This document shows, piece by piece, positions 26,325 to 35,631 of a stretch of 64,000 bases of DNA (positions within the stretch are counted from its first letter, which is position 1; every line of letters begins with the position of its first letter). The position numbers were made by a program, and so were the translations under genes. Under the pieces are notes generated by a model. It did not search any database, was not told the origin of the DNA, and worked only from the letters and a program-made list of their open reading frames with translations. The stretch is from Planctomycetota bacterium. Its GTDB lineage: Bacteria; Planctomycetota; UBA1135; GCA-002686595. The stretch is taken from NCBI GenBank assembly GCA_016712565.1, contig JADJQU010000010.1, positions 124,001 through 188,000 of the forward strand, in the 5' to 3' direction.

Positions 26325-28160
26325 ATGGAACGCAGGGGCGCTGGACGAAGGGCCGGACTCGCCCTGGCGGCGATCTTCGTGCTCGCCCTGGGGGTGCGCT
26401 TCGCCTTCTGGTCCCAGATCTCGGGGACGGCCCTCGATCAGTGGCACCGGTTCGACCAGAGCGACATGGCCACCTACGTGGAGCAGGCCCGTCGCATCCG
26501 GGAGGAGAGTCTCACCCAGCCCGATCCCTACCACCCCTACCACAGCTGGCAGACGGTGGCGCCGGCTGAAAAGTGGCTCTCCTGGTACGGCCCCCACGCC
26601 TTCCACCAAGCGCCGCTGTACTCCTACCTGCTGGCCCTGGTGATGCCCTTCGCCGGGGCGGAGTTCCAGTGGGTCAAGGGCCTGCAGCTCCTCTTGGGCG
26701 CCGGCTCCTGCGTCTGGCTGGCCCTGATCGCCCGCCGGCTGTGGAGCGACGTGGCGGGACTCGCGGCGGGCCTGTTGGCGGCCTGCTACGGTCCGCTGGT
26801 GTTCCTGGAGGCCCAGCTGCTGCGCGAAGGCCCGGCCGTGTTCTGCATCCTGGGCCTGTCCTACGGGCTCCTGGTCCACCTCGAGCGAGGGCGCGGAGGC
26901 ACGGCGGTTCCCGCCCCAGGCGAGCCCGCGGACCGTCCGAGATCCTGGCTTCCCGCGGCCCTCCTGGGTCTCGGCGCGGGCCTGTTCTCGATGTTCCACG
27001 AAATGGCCAACGTGGTGACGCTCGCGTTGCTCGTCTGCCTCGCGGCCCACGGAGCCTGGGGCTCGCCCAGCAGGGCCCGCGCGGGCGCACTCGCGGCGGG
27101 AGCGTTCCTGGGGGCCTGGTTCGTGGGGTTCTCGCCCCTGTTCGCGCGCAATCTGGCCGTGGGCGCGGCGCCCTTCTCGGTCTCCTGCCGGACCACGGTG
27201 AACTTCGTCGAGTCCAACGTCGCGGATGCCCCGGCGGGCGGCGCCACCTTCGAGGCGCCCAGTCCCACGGCCGTGCGCGTGCTCGACGAGGCCCAGGGCA
27301 GCGGACTCGCCGCCCTGAAGGGAACCTGGGCGAGCTACGGCGGCGACCTGGGGCGCGTGTTCGACAACCTGTTCGCCAAGTTCGCGGCCAACGGGATCCC
27401 CTGGGAGGTGCCCGACAACACTTCCTTCGAGTTCTTCCGCGAACAGGCACCCGTGCTGCGCTTCGCGCCCACCTTCGCCCTGGTCTTCCCCCTGGGCTTC
27501 GCGGGGCTGCTGCTCGCTCTGGCGCGCCTCGCGAGCCGGGCCAAATCGCCCGCGCGGTCCGCGGAGGCACCGACCAAGAAGGAAGCCAAGCGTCAGCGCA
27601 AGCTGGCCGAGTCCCAGGGGCCCCTCCCCGAGGGGAAGGCCGAGGGCCACCCCTTTCCCCTGGCCGGGCATCTGGCGCTGCTCCTGCTGCTCGCGGGCCT
27701 GCTCTCGGCCCTGAGCCTCGTGCACACCGTGGCGCGCTTTCGCATGTACCTCGTGCCGCTCTTCATCCTCTACGGGTCCTTCGCCCTGGCCGCCCTGTGG
27801 GACCTGCTGCGGGAGCGGCGCCTCGGGCGCGCGGCCCTGATCGCGGGCCTCGTCCTGGCCGGAGTCCAGGCGCAGCGGAGCGTGCCCACGGAGGCCTTCG
27901 TGCGCGGCCTGCGCAACTTCGACTATGCCCTGGCCTGCAAGTTCGCCATCGAGGGCGGCCGGATCGACGAGGCCCGCTCCTTCGCGGCCCGGGCGGCCCT
28001 GAACTTCCCCCGCGACGGCTTGGTGTATTCGCTCGCGGGCCAGGAACTGGAGCGCAAGGGCGAGCGGACCGCGGCCCTGGATTTCTATCGCCGCGCCCTG
28101 ACGCTCGAGCCCAACGCCGCCATGGCACTGCAGGGCCTGCGACGCCTGGAGCCCCGTTGA
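26325..28160 (+). CDS. GT39/PMT-like membrane glycosyltransferase with TPR-like end
   Basis: 611 residues. An N-terminal membrane helix is followed by a long periplasmic loop with acidic residues (FDQSDMATYVEQARRI), as in the ArnT/PMT-type GT-C enzymes, then many membrane segments (for example LALVMPFAG, GLLAACYGPLVFLEAQLL, HLALLLLLAGLLSALSL). The last 90 residues are soluble and look like tetratricopeptide repeats (ARSFAARAALNFPRDGLVY, ALDFYRRALTLEPNAAMAL). GT-C enzymes move a sugar from a polyprenyl-phosphate donor to protein or lipid. The next gene is a GT2 enzyme that could make such a donor, so the two may act in series. Start is the ATG at 26325, preceded by a TACACT hexamer. Confidence 0.8.
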   Translation: MERRGAGRRAGLALAAIFVLALGVRFAFWSQISGTALDQWHRFDQSDMATYVEQARRIREESLTQPDPYHPYHSWQTVAPAEKWLSWYGPHAFHQAPLYSYLLALVMPFAGAEFQWVKGLQLLLGAGSCVWLALIARRLWSDVAGLAAGLLAACYGPLVFLEAQLLREGPAVFCILGLSYGLLVHLERGRGGTAVPAPGEPADRPRSWLPAALLGLGAGLFSMFHEMANVVTLALLVCLAAHGAWGSPSRARAGALAAGAFLGAWFVGFSPLFARNLAVGAAPFSVSCRTTVNFVESNVADAPAGGATFEAPSPTAVRVLDEAQGSGLAALKGTWASYGGDLGRVFDNLFAKFAANGIPWEVPDNTSFEFFREQAPVLRFAPTFALVFPLGFAGLLLALARLASRAKSPARSAEAPTKKEAKRQRKLAESQGPLPEGKAEGHPFPLAGHLALLLLLAGLLSALSLVHTVARFRMYLVPLFILYGSFALAALWDLLRERRLGRAALIAGLVLAGVQAQRSVPTEAFVRGLRNFDYALACKFAIEGGRIDEARSFAARAALNFPRDGLVYSLAGQELERKGERTAALDFYRRALTLEPNAAMALQGLRRLEPR

Positions 28161-28185
28161 ATTGGCCCCGCGAGGCCGGTGAACC

Positions 28186-28191
28186 TACGAT
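28186..28191 (+). promoter_or_regulatory. Putative -10 element before the GT2 gene
   Basis: TACGAT lies 7 bases before the ATG at 28199, although the gene also follows its neighbour by only 38 bases. It may give the GT2 gene its own leaderless transcript. Confidence 0.4.
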
Positions 28192-28198
28192 TCCTGCG

Positions 28199-28963
28199 AT
28201 GACCGAGCGCTACAAGGTGGTCGTGGTGATGCCGGCCTACAATGCGTCCCGCACGCTGGAACGGGTCTACCACGACATCGCCAAGGAGCAGGTGGACGAG
28301 ATCGTCGTCGTCGACGACTGCTCCAAGGACGACACCCTGGCCGTGGCGCGGCGCTTGCCCGTCACGGTGATCGCCCGGGAGAAGAACGGCGGCTACGGGG
28401 CCAACCAGAAGACCTGCTACGACTACGCGCGCAAGGTCGGCGCCGACCAGGTGGTCATGCTGCACGCCGACTACCAGTACGACGCCCGCGTCCTGCCCGC
28501 GGTGCTGCTGCTGCTGCGCCTGGGCATCTGCGATGTGATCCTGGGCAACCGGATCCGCACGCGGCGCGAGGCCCTGGCCTGCGGCATGCCGGCGTCCAAG
28601 TACTTCGCCAATCGGGGCCTGACGATCCTCGAGAACATGCTCTCCGGCCAGAACCTCGGCGAATGGCATTCCGGGTTCCGGGCCTACTCGCGGGCGGTCC
28701 TGGAGCAGGTGCCCTACCACAGGAACAGCGACAACTTCGTCTTCGACTCCCAGTTCCTGGTGCAGAGCGTGCACCAGGGTTTCAAGATCGGCGACATTCC
28801 CGTGCCCGTGCGCTACTTCGACGAGGCTTCGAGCATCGACTTCAAGAACAGCGCGCGCTATGCCTTCGCCACGCTGCGCACCTTCGGTCAATGGTACGGC
28901 CACCGCATGGGGCTCTACCGGGACCCGCTCTTCGAGGTCGCGCCCAGCGGGAGGCCGTCGTGA
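28199..28963 (+). CDS. Family 2 glycosyltransferase
   Basis: 254 residues with the GT2 GT-A fold: VVVMPAYNASRTL at the N-terminus, nucleotide-binding VVDDCSKDDT, GGYGANQKTC, a DAD-like metal motif region (MLHADYQYD), and a GEWHSGFRAYS acceptor segment. The shape resembles dolichol/polyprenyl-phosphate sugar synthases of the DPM1 type but lacks a C-terminal membrane domain. It could make the lipid-linked sugar used by the preceding GT39-like enzyme; this is inference from order. Its TGA overlaps the GTG of the next gene. Start is the ATG at 28199. Confidence 0.88.
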   Translation: MTERYKVVVVMPAYNASRTLERVYHDIAKEQVDEIVVVDDCSKDDTLAVARRLPVTVIAREKNGGYGANQKTCYDYARKVGADQVVMLHADYQYDARVLPAVLLLLRLGICDVILGNRIRTRREALACGMPASKYFANRGLTILENMLSGQNLGEWHSGFRAYSRAVLEQVPYHRNSDNFVFDSQFLVQSVHQGFKIGDIPVPVRYFDEASSIDFKNSARYAFATLRTFGQWYGHRMGLYRDPLFEVAPSGRPS

Positions 28964-30384
28964 TTCCGCCTCGCCCCGGCGCGCCGATCGTCCTGGCTCT
29001 CGGGCTCTTGTGCTCCCTCGCGGCCTGCTCCAAGGGTCCAGAGCAGCGTTCCGTGATCCTGATCACGATCGACACCCTGCGGGCCGACCACCTGTCCGGG
29101 GCAGGCTACGGTCGGCGAACCTCGACCCACCTCGACCGATTGGCCCAGGAAGGCACGAGCTTCGACTGGGCCTTGTCCCCCACTTCCTACACGCGGCCCT
29201 CCCATGCCTCGATGCTCACGGGGCTCGACCCGAGCTTCCACTCCGTGGGCCTGCTCAACTACGAGCTGGCCCTGCGGCCGGAAGAGCGGACCTTGCCGGA
29301 GATCTGCGGCGCCGCGGGGCTGTCCACGGCGGCGGTGGTGAGCAACTTCATCCTGCAGAAGGGCTCGGGCCTGGAGCAGGGATTCGCCACCTACGACGAC
29401 CGGTTGCCGGACCTGGAACAGGTGCGGCGCCTGCCCGAGCGCAGCGCCAAGCACGCCGTGGACAGCGCCCTCGCGCTGCTTCCGAGCCTGGAGCAGGGCC
29501 GCTTCTTCCTCTGGTTGCACCTGCAGGATCCCCACGGGCCCTACACTCCCGCGGCGCACATCGCCGAGCCGGAGCCGGTGGGCGCGGCGCCCGAGCGGCT
29601 GGAGCGCGCGCTTCCCCTGGGCACCGATCAGTCGGGCTACCGTTCCATCCCGGCCTACCAGGGGGTCGGCACCGAGCGGGCCTTCGAGCAGTACCGCGCC
29701 CGCTACGACCGCGAGATCAAGGCCACGGACCAGGAGCTGGGGCGCTTCCTGGACGCGCTGCGGGCCAAGGGGCTCCTGGACACCACGCTGGTGATCGTCA
29801 CCGCCGACCACGGCGAAGCCCTGGGCGAAGACGATTACTTCTTCTCCCACTGCCACTCCGTGGGCCTCGACCAGGTGCACGTGCCCCTGATCGTGGCCGG
29901 ACCCGGCGTGCGCGAGGGCGCGCGCATCGCCGCCCCGGTGGGCAACCTGGACGTCTTCGCCACGGCCCTGGAGTTCCTGGATCTGCCCGCGCCCGCGGGC
30001 ACCCACTCCAGGAGCCTGCTCCCGGTCCTGCGCGGCGCCGCGCCGGTGCCCGAGGGCCCCGTGTTCACCGCGAGCATCTCCCAGCGCGGCATCGCCCTGG
30101 GGGGACAGTACCTGCGCACCGATCGATTTCCCGCCATGGACACGGAGTTCTGGCGCGTCAACCCCCTGAACCAGAGCACGTTCGTGCCCCTGGGCACGAA
30201 CGCCTGGAGCCTCGCCGGCCGCCAGGCGGTCCCGATCGAGCCGCAGCCCGAACTCCTGACACGACTGCAACAATTCGGGGCCGAGGCCGACGCGGCCCTC
30301 AAGGCCCTCACGTCGGGCCTCGACACGCGCGCCATCGACGAGGGGGCGCGCCGCAGCCTGCGGGCCCTGGGCTACGCCAAATAG
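28960..30384 (+). CDS. Sulfatase-fold lipoprotein with Thr at the nucleophile position
   Basis: 474 residues of the alkaline phosphatase/sulfatase superfamily. An N-terminal signal ends in a lipobox (CSLAAC), so it is likely lipid-anchored. Metal-binding motifs are ITIDTLRADHLS at the N-terminus and VTADHGEALGEDDYFF later. The nucleophile motif reads TRPSHAS, where true sulfatases have C/S-x-P-S-R, so the formylglycine position is Thr. This argues against classic sulfatase chemistry and for phosphatase-, phosphotransferase- or similar activity. The GTG at 28960 overlaps the GT2 stop (GTGA), so the two are translationally coupled. It may modify the glycan made by the two glycosyltransferases. 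Confidence 0.82.
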   Translation: MIPPRPGAPIVLALGLLCSLAACSKGPEQRSVILITIDTLRADHLSGAGYGRRTSTHLDRLAQEGTSFDWALSPTSYTRPSHASMLTGLDPSFHSVGLLNYELALRPEERTLPEICGAAGLSTAAVVSNFILQKGSGLEQGFATYDDRLPDLEQVRRLPERSAKHAVDSALALLPSLEQGRFFLWLHLQDPHGPYTPAAHIAEPEPVGAAPERLERALPLGTDQSGYRSIPAYQGVGTERAFEQYRARYDREIKATDQELGRFLDALRAKGLLDTTLVIVTADHGEALGEDDYFFSHCHSVGLDQVHVPLIVAGPGVREGARIAAPVGNLDVFATALEFLDLPAPAGTHSRSLLPVLRGAAPVPEGPVFTASISQRGIALGGQYLRTDRFPAMDTEFWRVNPLNQSTFVPLGTNAWSLAGRQAVPIEPQPELLTRLQQFGAEADAALKALTSGLDTRAIDEGARRSLRALGYAK

Positions 30385-30476
30385 GGCGGCCGAGTCCGGG
30401 TATGCTGCCTGACCCGGGGCGCGCCCGGCCCACCGGCCCGATCGAGCCTCCCGCATCCGTCGCACCCAGCCCCGCC

Positions 30477-31565
30477 ATGCACGCCCAGCACCGCCCGCGC
30501 CGCCTCGCCCTCGTCTGCGCCCCCTTGGCCTTGGGCGGAGTCCTGGGGCTCCTGGCGCCGGCCGGCCCCCGAGGGGACGCGCTGAGCTTCCATGTGGCGC
30601 AGGGCACGACTCTCGCGCGCAGCTTCGCCTCGCGCCAGGAGGCCTCCCAGGACGAGGTCGAGATGTTGCTCAACGGCCAGCCCATGCCGAGCGGCATCAC
30701 CAACGGCATGACCCTGGTCCAGGAGCAGCGCCTGGAGCTCTCCGACGAATTCGTGGAGCCCGGCCCCGGCCGTGCGGACGCCGCGCCGCGGGTCCTGCGC
30801 CGCAGCTTCCTCGGGATCGAGGCCTCCGGCGAACAGTCCACGGAGAACCCCATGGACGCCGGGCGCCAGGAGGATCGCCGCCATTCCAAGAGCGAGCTGG
30901 AGGGCAAGACCGTGGTTTTCGAGTGGGACGAGGCCCAGCGGACCCACTCCAAGCGCTTCGACCCCGAGGGCCCCGCGATCCAGCTCCTGGAGGGCCTGGT
31001 GGAGGACACGGACTTCCGCGCCCTGCTGCCCCCCGAGGGCGCGGCGGAACCCGGCGACACCTGGGACCTGGACGCGGCGGTGATCTCGAGCCTCTTGATG
31101 CCGGCCGGCAACCTGTGCCTGGTGGCCGAGGAGGGTCCCGATCGCAAGGAGGGCGATCCGGGGGCCCTTTCCGCCGGGGATCCCTCGCGGGCCTTCGCCG
31201 GCCTGGAGGGCGAGGTGGAGGCCACCTACAAGGGCGCGCGCGACGTGGAAGGCACGCGCTGCGGCATCATCGCCCTGGAGTTCAAGGTCCACTCCAAGCG
31301 GGACCTCAAGGAGGAGCTGGCGCGCTTTTCCCACGGCGATCTGGAAATCGAGCGTGTGGAGGCGTTCCTCTCCCTGGAGGGCGAGGGCGAACTCGCCTGG
31401 GACCTCGCCGGGGGCCACGGCCGCTCCCTGAATCTCAGCGGCAAGCTCAAGAACCAGATGGACGTTTCCATGAAGCTCGTCCAGAGCGATCGCACCCTCC
31501 CGATCCGCAGGAAGATGATGATGTCGGGCACCTACGAACTGCAGGCCAACGTCGAACGACGATGA
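30477..31565 (+). CDS. Secreted protein of unknown function
   Basis: 362 residues with an N-terminal signal segment (RRLALVCAPLALGGVLGLLAPA). The mature part has patterns of beta strands and charged turns (GKTVVFEWDEAQRTHS, TYELQANVERR at the end) and no domain that I can name. A pair of strands near the middle, FRALLPPEGAAEPGDTWDL, resembles lipid-binding or lipocalin-like secreted proteins common in such genomes, but that is weak. The stop overlaps the start of the next gene (ATGA), so the pair is probably coupled. A TATGCT hexamer lies 71 bases upstream of the ATG at 30477. Confidence 0.7.
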   Translation: MHAQHRPRRLALVCAPLALGGVLGLLAPAGPRGDALSFHVAQGTTLARSFASRQEASQDEVEMLLNGQPMPSGITNGMTLVQEQRLELSDEFVEPGPGRADAAPRVLRRSFLGIEASGEQSTENPMDAGRQEDRRHSKSELEGKTVVFEWDEAQRTHSKRFDPEGPAIQLLEGLVEDTDFRALLPPEGAAEPGDTWDLDAAVISSLLMPAGNLCLVAEEGPDRKEGDPGALSAGDPSRAFAGLEGEVEATYKGARDVEGTRCGIIALEFKVHSKRDLKEELARFSHGDLEIERVEAFLSLEGEGELAWDLAGGHGRSLNLSGKLKNQMDVSMKLVQSDRTLPIRRKMMMSGTYELQANVERR

Positions 31566-34144
31566 AGCATCCGAACTCCCTGGTTCGCGCGGGCGTCACG
31601 CTTGGGGCCTTGCTCGGGGCACTTCTCGGGGCCGCCGTGCTGGCGGGCCTCGCGCCGCTTCGGTCTCCGGCCGAGGCCGGGCCGGCCCACGCCGGCCTTC
31701 CGCTGTCCCTCGGGCCCGGAGTCCCGGCCGTGCAGACCGAGAAGGAGACCGTCGCGGCGGCCCGGGCGGCCATCACGGCCAAGGAACCCCAGAAGGCCGT
31801 GGACCTGATCGCGACCTACCTGAAGAGCGCCGTGGCAGGCTATGAGCTGCACGACGTCTACGGCCAGGCGTTGATGCTGCTGGGTCGCCGGGACGAGGCC
31901 GCGTTCCACTTCGGCCGGGCCCTCAAGCTGGCCGGGGACACGAATCCCGCGCGCAAGCTGCTCACCGCGAACCTCAGCAAGGCCGATCCCCTCGCCGGGC
32001 GGAGTGCGGCGCTGATGAGGAACGTGACCAAGCAGCTCCTGGAGACGACCCAGAAGCTGGTGGAGGCGGGCCACAGCGAACGGGCCCTGGCCCTCCTGGA
32101 CCAGTTGGAGCCGATCGCCGTCGCGCCGGAGAAACAGGCCATCGTGGCCCTGGCCGCCAAGCTGCGGGCCGCCAACCAGGAAGTGGACCTGGACTCCGGC
32201 AGCGGCGACGGCAACGGCGAGGGCGAGGGCGGCGCCGAGGGAGACGCCGTGGCCGTGACCCACCTCGAGGGCGCCCACTACATCTTCGAGGCGCGCATGG
32301 AGCGCGACCTCGTCCAGCGCGTCAGCGACGTGATGGACGACATCTTCAACTACTACGTGCTGATCTACTTCGACGGCGACGCCTCGCGGGTCGCGCCGCA
32401 GAAGCCCACGATCCAGATCCACGCCACCCACAAGGACATGCTCAAGGACTGGCAGGGTCCGCCCACCGTGGGCGGCTGGTGGTCCCCCGGCGAATGGAAG
32501 GTGGTCTGCTACGACACGCGCAGCGACGGCGGGGGCAGCACCGACCAGATGCTGATGACCCTCTACCACGAGGCCAGCCACCACTTCATGACCATGCTGG
32601 CCAAGGGCGGCGGCGTGCCCGCGTGGATCAACGAGGGCACCGCGTCGTTCTTCGAGGGCGCCAAGGCCATGGAGGACCGGCGCGTGCTGTGGCCCGACGC
32701 GGCGAGCAGCCGCCTGCAGGCCCTGAACCTGCAATTGAAGGGCAGCTATCCCGGCCCGACGCCGGCCCAGGTGATCTCCTTCAACGAGCCGGGCTCCTAC
32801 CCCGGGGAGTTCTACTCCTACGGCTGGGGCCTGGTGTACTACCTGCAGCAGTACGAGGACCCGGCCACGCTGGAGTACGTCTTCCGGCCCCTGTACTCGA
32901 AGTACCGCGAGAAGATCGCCAAGTCCGGCGGCGATCCCATGGCGCTGTTCCAGGAGATCTTCTTGACCAAGGACGCGCCCGGCGGCTTCACCGAATTCGA
33001 GCCCTGGGCCGCCCAATGGCGCGCCTGGATCCAGGAACAGGTCTACCCGCTGCACTTCGGCGCGCGCCAGCGCGAGCTGCGGCTGGACCGGGTCCGCCGG
33101 TACGTCAGCGCCGCGGATCTGGCCCAGCAGGACAAGGCGGCCAAGGTGCCCGAGGCGCAGTTGCTGGCGCGGGCCCTGGGGCACCTGGAGTACGTCCGCA
33201 CCAAGATCGACGGCGAGACCACCATCGATCCGGACCTGGTGGTCACCCAGGCCGATGTGCTGGAGCGCCTGGGCCGTCCCCAGGGCACGGCCGCGATCCT
33301 GGAGCAGGTGCTCAAGCTGGCCGACGACGGCGAGGCGGAGCTGGACCCCGTGCGCTACGAGGAACTGGAACAGCGCCTGACCAAGCTCGACGCCAAGAAC
33401 CAGCCGCTGCGCCTGGCGAAGACGCGCTCGAAGAACCACGCCAAGACGGCCCTCAAGATCCTCGAGGAATACCGCGCGAGTCCCGTGGCCATGACCCTGT
33501 CGGCCCACGAGTTCGCCCACGCCATGGCGGTGGCCCTGGACAACAAGGAACTGGCGGCCGCGGCCGGCGAGTTGCGCCTCCAGGCCCGCGAGGCCGGGCT
33601 GCTCACCGGCGCCCTGTATTCGCTCGGCGGTCGCAACGGCACCTGGTTGTCGATGTTCGAGCGGCCTGACGAGACCTTCGAGGCCGGCGAATCCGCCACG
33701 TCCCTCTCCGGAGTCAAGGCCGTGGCCCGCCTGCTCACCTCCGTGCCGTTGTCGGGGGAGTACGAGATCCGCTGCACCCTGGGCCGCGTCGGCGAGATTT
33801 CGCGCACCACCACGCAAGGCCTCGTCTTCGCGGGCACGCCGACCACGCCGTGGTTCGTGTTGGGCATCGACGGCAGGGGCCAGTTGGTGCTGCGGCGCTA
33901 CGCCAAGGGGGGCTCGGAACTCACCCTCAAGCTCGAGAAGCTGGAGCCGCCGGTGGCCAAGGACGAGAATCCGGCGCTCGTCGTGCGCGTCTTCGAGGAC
34001 GGCAAGTTGAGCATCAAGGTCGGTGAGCGGGCCGCCGTGGAGTTCCAGATGGAGGAGTCGATGCCCAAGACCGTCCACGTGGGCGTGTTCGCCAAGAACG
34101 GCGCGGTCGAACTGCGTTCAGCCGTGGTCGAGGCCTTCCCCTGA
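31562..34144 (+). CDS. Secreted DUF1570-like zincin
   Basis: 860 residues. Signal segment at about 1-40, then TPR-like helices (about 60-200), an acidic Gly-rich linker (GSGDGNGEGEGG), and a peptidase-like core with HEASH, an HExxH zinc site, followed by GGGVPAWINEGTASFFEG, where Glu can be the third ligand. This is the layout of DUF1570/Asp-protease-like gluzincins of planctomycetes. The last 180 residues form a beta-rich module (EYEIRCTLGRVGEIS, GLVFAGTP) that may bind sugar. Its ATG overlaps the preceding stop by four bases. A gene at the right edge (62073) looks like a related protein that has lost HExxH. Catalysis has not been shown for this family as far as I know. Confidence 0.75.
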   Translation: MKHPNSLVRAGVTLGALLGALLGAAVLAGLAPLRSPAEAGPAHAGLPLSLGPGVPAVQTEKETVAAARAAITAKEPQKAVDLIATYLKSAVAGYELHDVYGQALMLLGRRDEAAFHFGRALKLAGDTNPARKLLTANLSKADPLAGRSAALMRNVTKQLLETTQKLVEAGHSERALALLDQLEPIAVAPEKQAIVALAAKLRAANQEVDLDSGSGDGNGEGEGGAEGDAVAVTHLEGAHYIFEARMERDLVQRVSDVMDDIFNYYVLIYFDGDASRVAPQKPTIQIHATHKDMLKDWQGPPTVGGWWSPGEWKVVCYDTRSDGGGSTDQMLMTLYHEASHHFMTMLAKGGGVPAWINEGTASFFEGAKAMEDRRVLWPDAASSRLQALNLQLKGSYPGPTPAQVISFNEPGSYPGEFYSYGWGLVYYLQQYEDPATLEYVFRPLYSKYREKIAKSGGDPMALFQEIFLTKDAPGGFTEFEPWAAQWRAWIQEQVYPLHFGARQRELRLDRVRRYVSAADLAQQDKAAKVPEAQLLARALGHLEYVRTKIDGETTIDPDLVVTQADVLERLGRPQGTAAILEQVLKLADDGEAELDPVRYEELEQRLTKLDAKNQPLRLAKTRSKNHAKTALKILEEYRASPVAMTLSAHEFAHAMAVALDNKELAAAAGELRLQAREAGLLTGALYSLGGRNGTWLSMFERPDETFEAGESATSLSGVKAVARLLTSVPLSGEYEIRCTLGRVGEISRTTTQGLVFAGTPTTPWFVLGIDGRGQLVLRRYAKGGSELTLKLEKLEPPVAKDENPALVVRVFEDGKLSIKVGERAAVEFQMEESMPKTVHVGVFAKNGAVELRSAVVEAFP

Positions 34145-34153
34145 GCCCCGCTC

Positions 34154-34178
34154 CCGGCGCGGCCGCGGAGCGCGCCGG
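34154..34178. terminator. Perfect 8-bp inverted repeat between convergent genes
   Basis: CCGGCGCG and CGCGCCGG around a nine-base loop, ten bases after the stop of the zincin gene and before the convergent MIP18-like stop. No T run; may serve both directions. Confidence 0.5.
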
Positions 34179-34190
34179 CTTCTCGGACGG

Positions 34191-34508
34191 CTAGGCCTCG
34201 TCTTCGATGCCCAGGATCTTGCGGCCCTCGGGCGAGATGCGCTGGGGCGTCCAGGGCGGTTCCCAGACGATCTCGACCTGGGTGCTCGTGATGCCCGGCA
34301 CCGTGTTGCAGCGACGGCGGACGACGTCCGGGATGGTCTTGGCTTCCGGGCAGGACTGGGAGGTGAGCGTCATGGTCACGTTGCAGACCTCACCGTCAAC
34401 CTGGACGTCGTACACGAGCCCGAGGTCCAGAATGTTGACCGGGATCTCCGGGTCGTAGACCTGGCGCAGTTCCGAGTAGAGGCGGTCGATGGTGGGCGTG
34501 GTGCTCAT
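34191..34508 (-). CDS. MIP18/SufT-like Fe-S cluster assembly protein
   Basis: 105 residues of the DUF59/MIP18 family. The hallmark DPEIPVNILDLGLVYDV is at about 20-36, followed by VTMTLTSQSCPEAKTIPD with the conserved Cys region, and VEIVWEPPWTPQRISPEG at the end. SufT and its relatives help mature iron-sulfur proteins; related PaaD proteins serve a monooxygenase, but no phenylacetate genes are here. It is probably cytosolic. No suf genes are next to it. The ATG at 34508 is the natural start; a GCTAGACT promoter-like motif lies 52 bases upstream. Confidence 0.88.
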   Translation of the reverse strand: MSTTPTIDRLYSELRQVYDPEIPVNILDLGLVYDVQVDGEVCNVTMTLTSQSCPEAKTIPDVVRRRCNTVPGITSTQVEIVWEPPWTPQRISPEGRKILGIEDEA

Positions 34509-34560
34509 GGCGCGTGGGGCGGAGTCCGCCGGGACTTCGGTGCGGAGTGCTCAGCCAGGG

Positions 34561-34566
34561 AGTCTA
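34561..34566 (-). promoter_or_regulatory. Putative -10 element of the MIP18-like gene
   Basis: TAGACT in the context GTGCTAGACT, an extended form with TGC before the hexamer. The leader to the ATG would be about 45 bases. Confidence 0.45.
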
Positions 34567-34595
34567 GCACGAACCTCTAGCCGACTGGAGAGTGG

Positions 34596-34632
34596 GCCCC
34601 TCCCGCGACCTACCGGGCCCCGCGGGAGGGGC
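34596..34632. terminator. Perfect 12-bp inverted repeat around the DMT transporter stop
   Basis: GCCCCTCCCGCG (34596-34607) and CGCGGGAGGGGC (34621-34632) are exact complements. The stop codon of the transporter (34610-34612) lies in the loop. It is probably the transcript end for the minus-strand gene, though no T run follows. Its right arm encodes the last residues of the protein. Confidence 0.6.
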
Positions 34633-35623
34633 GCAACTCGGCGATCCAGTTGCCCGCCAACAGGGCTCCGCCCCCGAGGAACAGCCAGCGATTGGGCGCC
34701 TCCATTCCCAGCCCCAGGGCGATCAGGGCAGCCCAGACGGGCTCCACGGCGTAGAGAATCGCCGCGCGCACGGGATCGAGCTCCCGTTGGAACAGGTTCA
34801 TGATCGTGATCGCCACCAGGGTGGCGAGCACGGTGGTCAGGGCCAGGGGCACGAGGAACTGGCCCATGGAAAGCAGGGCCCCCACGTCCGCGAGCGTCGG
34901 CGTGGCGGGTGAGGCGAGGCCCAGCAGCGCCACGCCGAGGGAGGCCCCGGCCACCACCAGGAACGAGGACAGGGTCACCGCCACCGGATCCACCCGCTTG
35001 GTGATCCGATCCGTGAACACGATGTGCAGAGCGAAGACCAGCGCGCTGCCCACGGTCAGCCACTCGCCGACGCCGAAGGACACCTGCGGCGGCCCGCCGA
35101 TGTAGGCGGCACCCGCCGTGGCCAGCAGGGCCCCCACGATCAAGGGGCCGCGCGGGGCCCGGCGCGCGATCACAGCTTCGCTGGCGGCGGTGAACAGCAC
35201 GTAGAGGCTGGTCAGGAAGGCGCTGACCGAGGAGGGAATGCTCGCCAGCCCGAACATCTGCAGCAGAAAGCCCCCCACCAGGAGTCCGCCGAGGATCAGG
35301 CCGCCGCGCCAGGCCGCGCCATCGAGCCCCTGGCGCGCCCGGCGGGAGACCAGGGCCAGCAGCAGCGCGGCCCCCGCGAACCTGAGGGCCATGAAGAGCC
35401 CGACCACCAGGGCGAGGCCCGCCGCCGGGTGAGCTCCACCCCGCGCCGCGCCGGGCGCGCGGTCCACGTGCCACGCCTCCCCCGCATCGAGGGCCTGCTT
35501 CATCCACACGAAGGCCGCGCCCCAAATCAGGGTGACCAGCAGGATCGCCAGCTCCGGTCGCCGCGAGCGGGGCGCGGCGGCGTCCGCCACGGCCTTCTCG
35601 CTCCCTCGCTCGGTCTGACCCAC
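34610..35623 (-). CDS. EamA/DMT-family transporter
   Basis: 337 residues with ten hydrophobic segments in two EamA repeats: LAILLVTLIWGAAFVWMKQA at the N-terminus and, in the second half, VEPVWAALIALGLGMEAPNRWLFLGG, the signature of the drug/metabolite superfamily. Such proteins export amino acids, nucleotides or other metabolites from the cytoplasm; the substrate is unknown. The frame is open far upstream to 37771, but that is a shadow of the genes on the other strand. I choose the GTG at 35623 because TAGGGT lies 8 bases upstream, as in other leaderless-type starts here, and it leaves a short hydrophilic N-terminus before the first helix. Confidence 0.85.
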   Translation of the reverse strand: MGQTERGSEKAVADAAAPRSRRPELAILLVTLIWGAAFVWMKQALDAGEAWHVDRAPGAARGGAHPAAGLALVVGLFMALRFAGAALLLALVSRRARQGLDGAAWRGGLILGGLLVGGFLLQMFGLASIPSSVSAFLTSLYVLFTAASEAVIARRAPRGPLIVGALLATAGAAYIGGPPQVSFGVGEWLTVGSALVFALHIVFTDRITKRVDPVAVTLSSFLVVAGASLGVALLGLASPATPTLADVGALLSMGQFLVPLALTTVLATLVAITIMNLFQRELDPVRAAILYAVEPVWAALIALGLGMEAPNRWLFLGGGALLAGNWIAELRPSRGAR

Positions 35624-35631
35624 TCCGTCCG

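Noticed and set aside
28663..28959. N-terminal extension of the sulfatase-fold protein
   Set aside because: That stretch is an alternative frame inside the GT2 gene; the signal with lipobox starts at the GTG at 28960.
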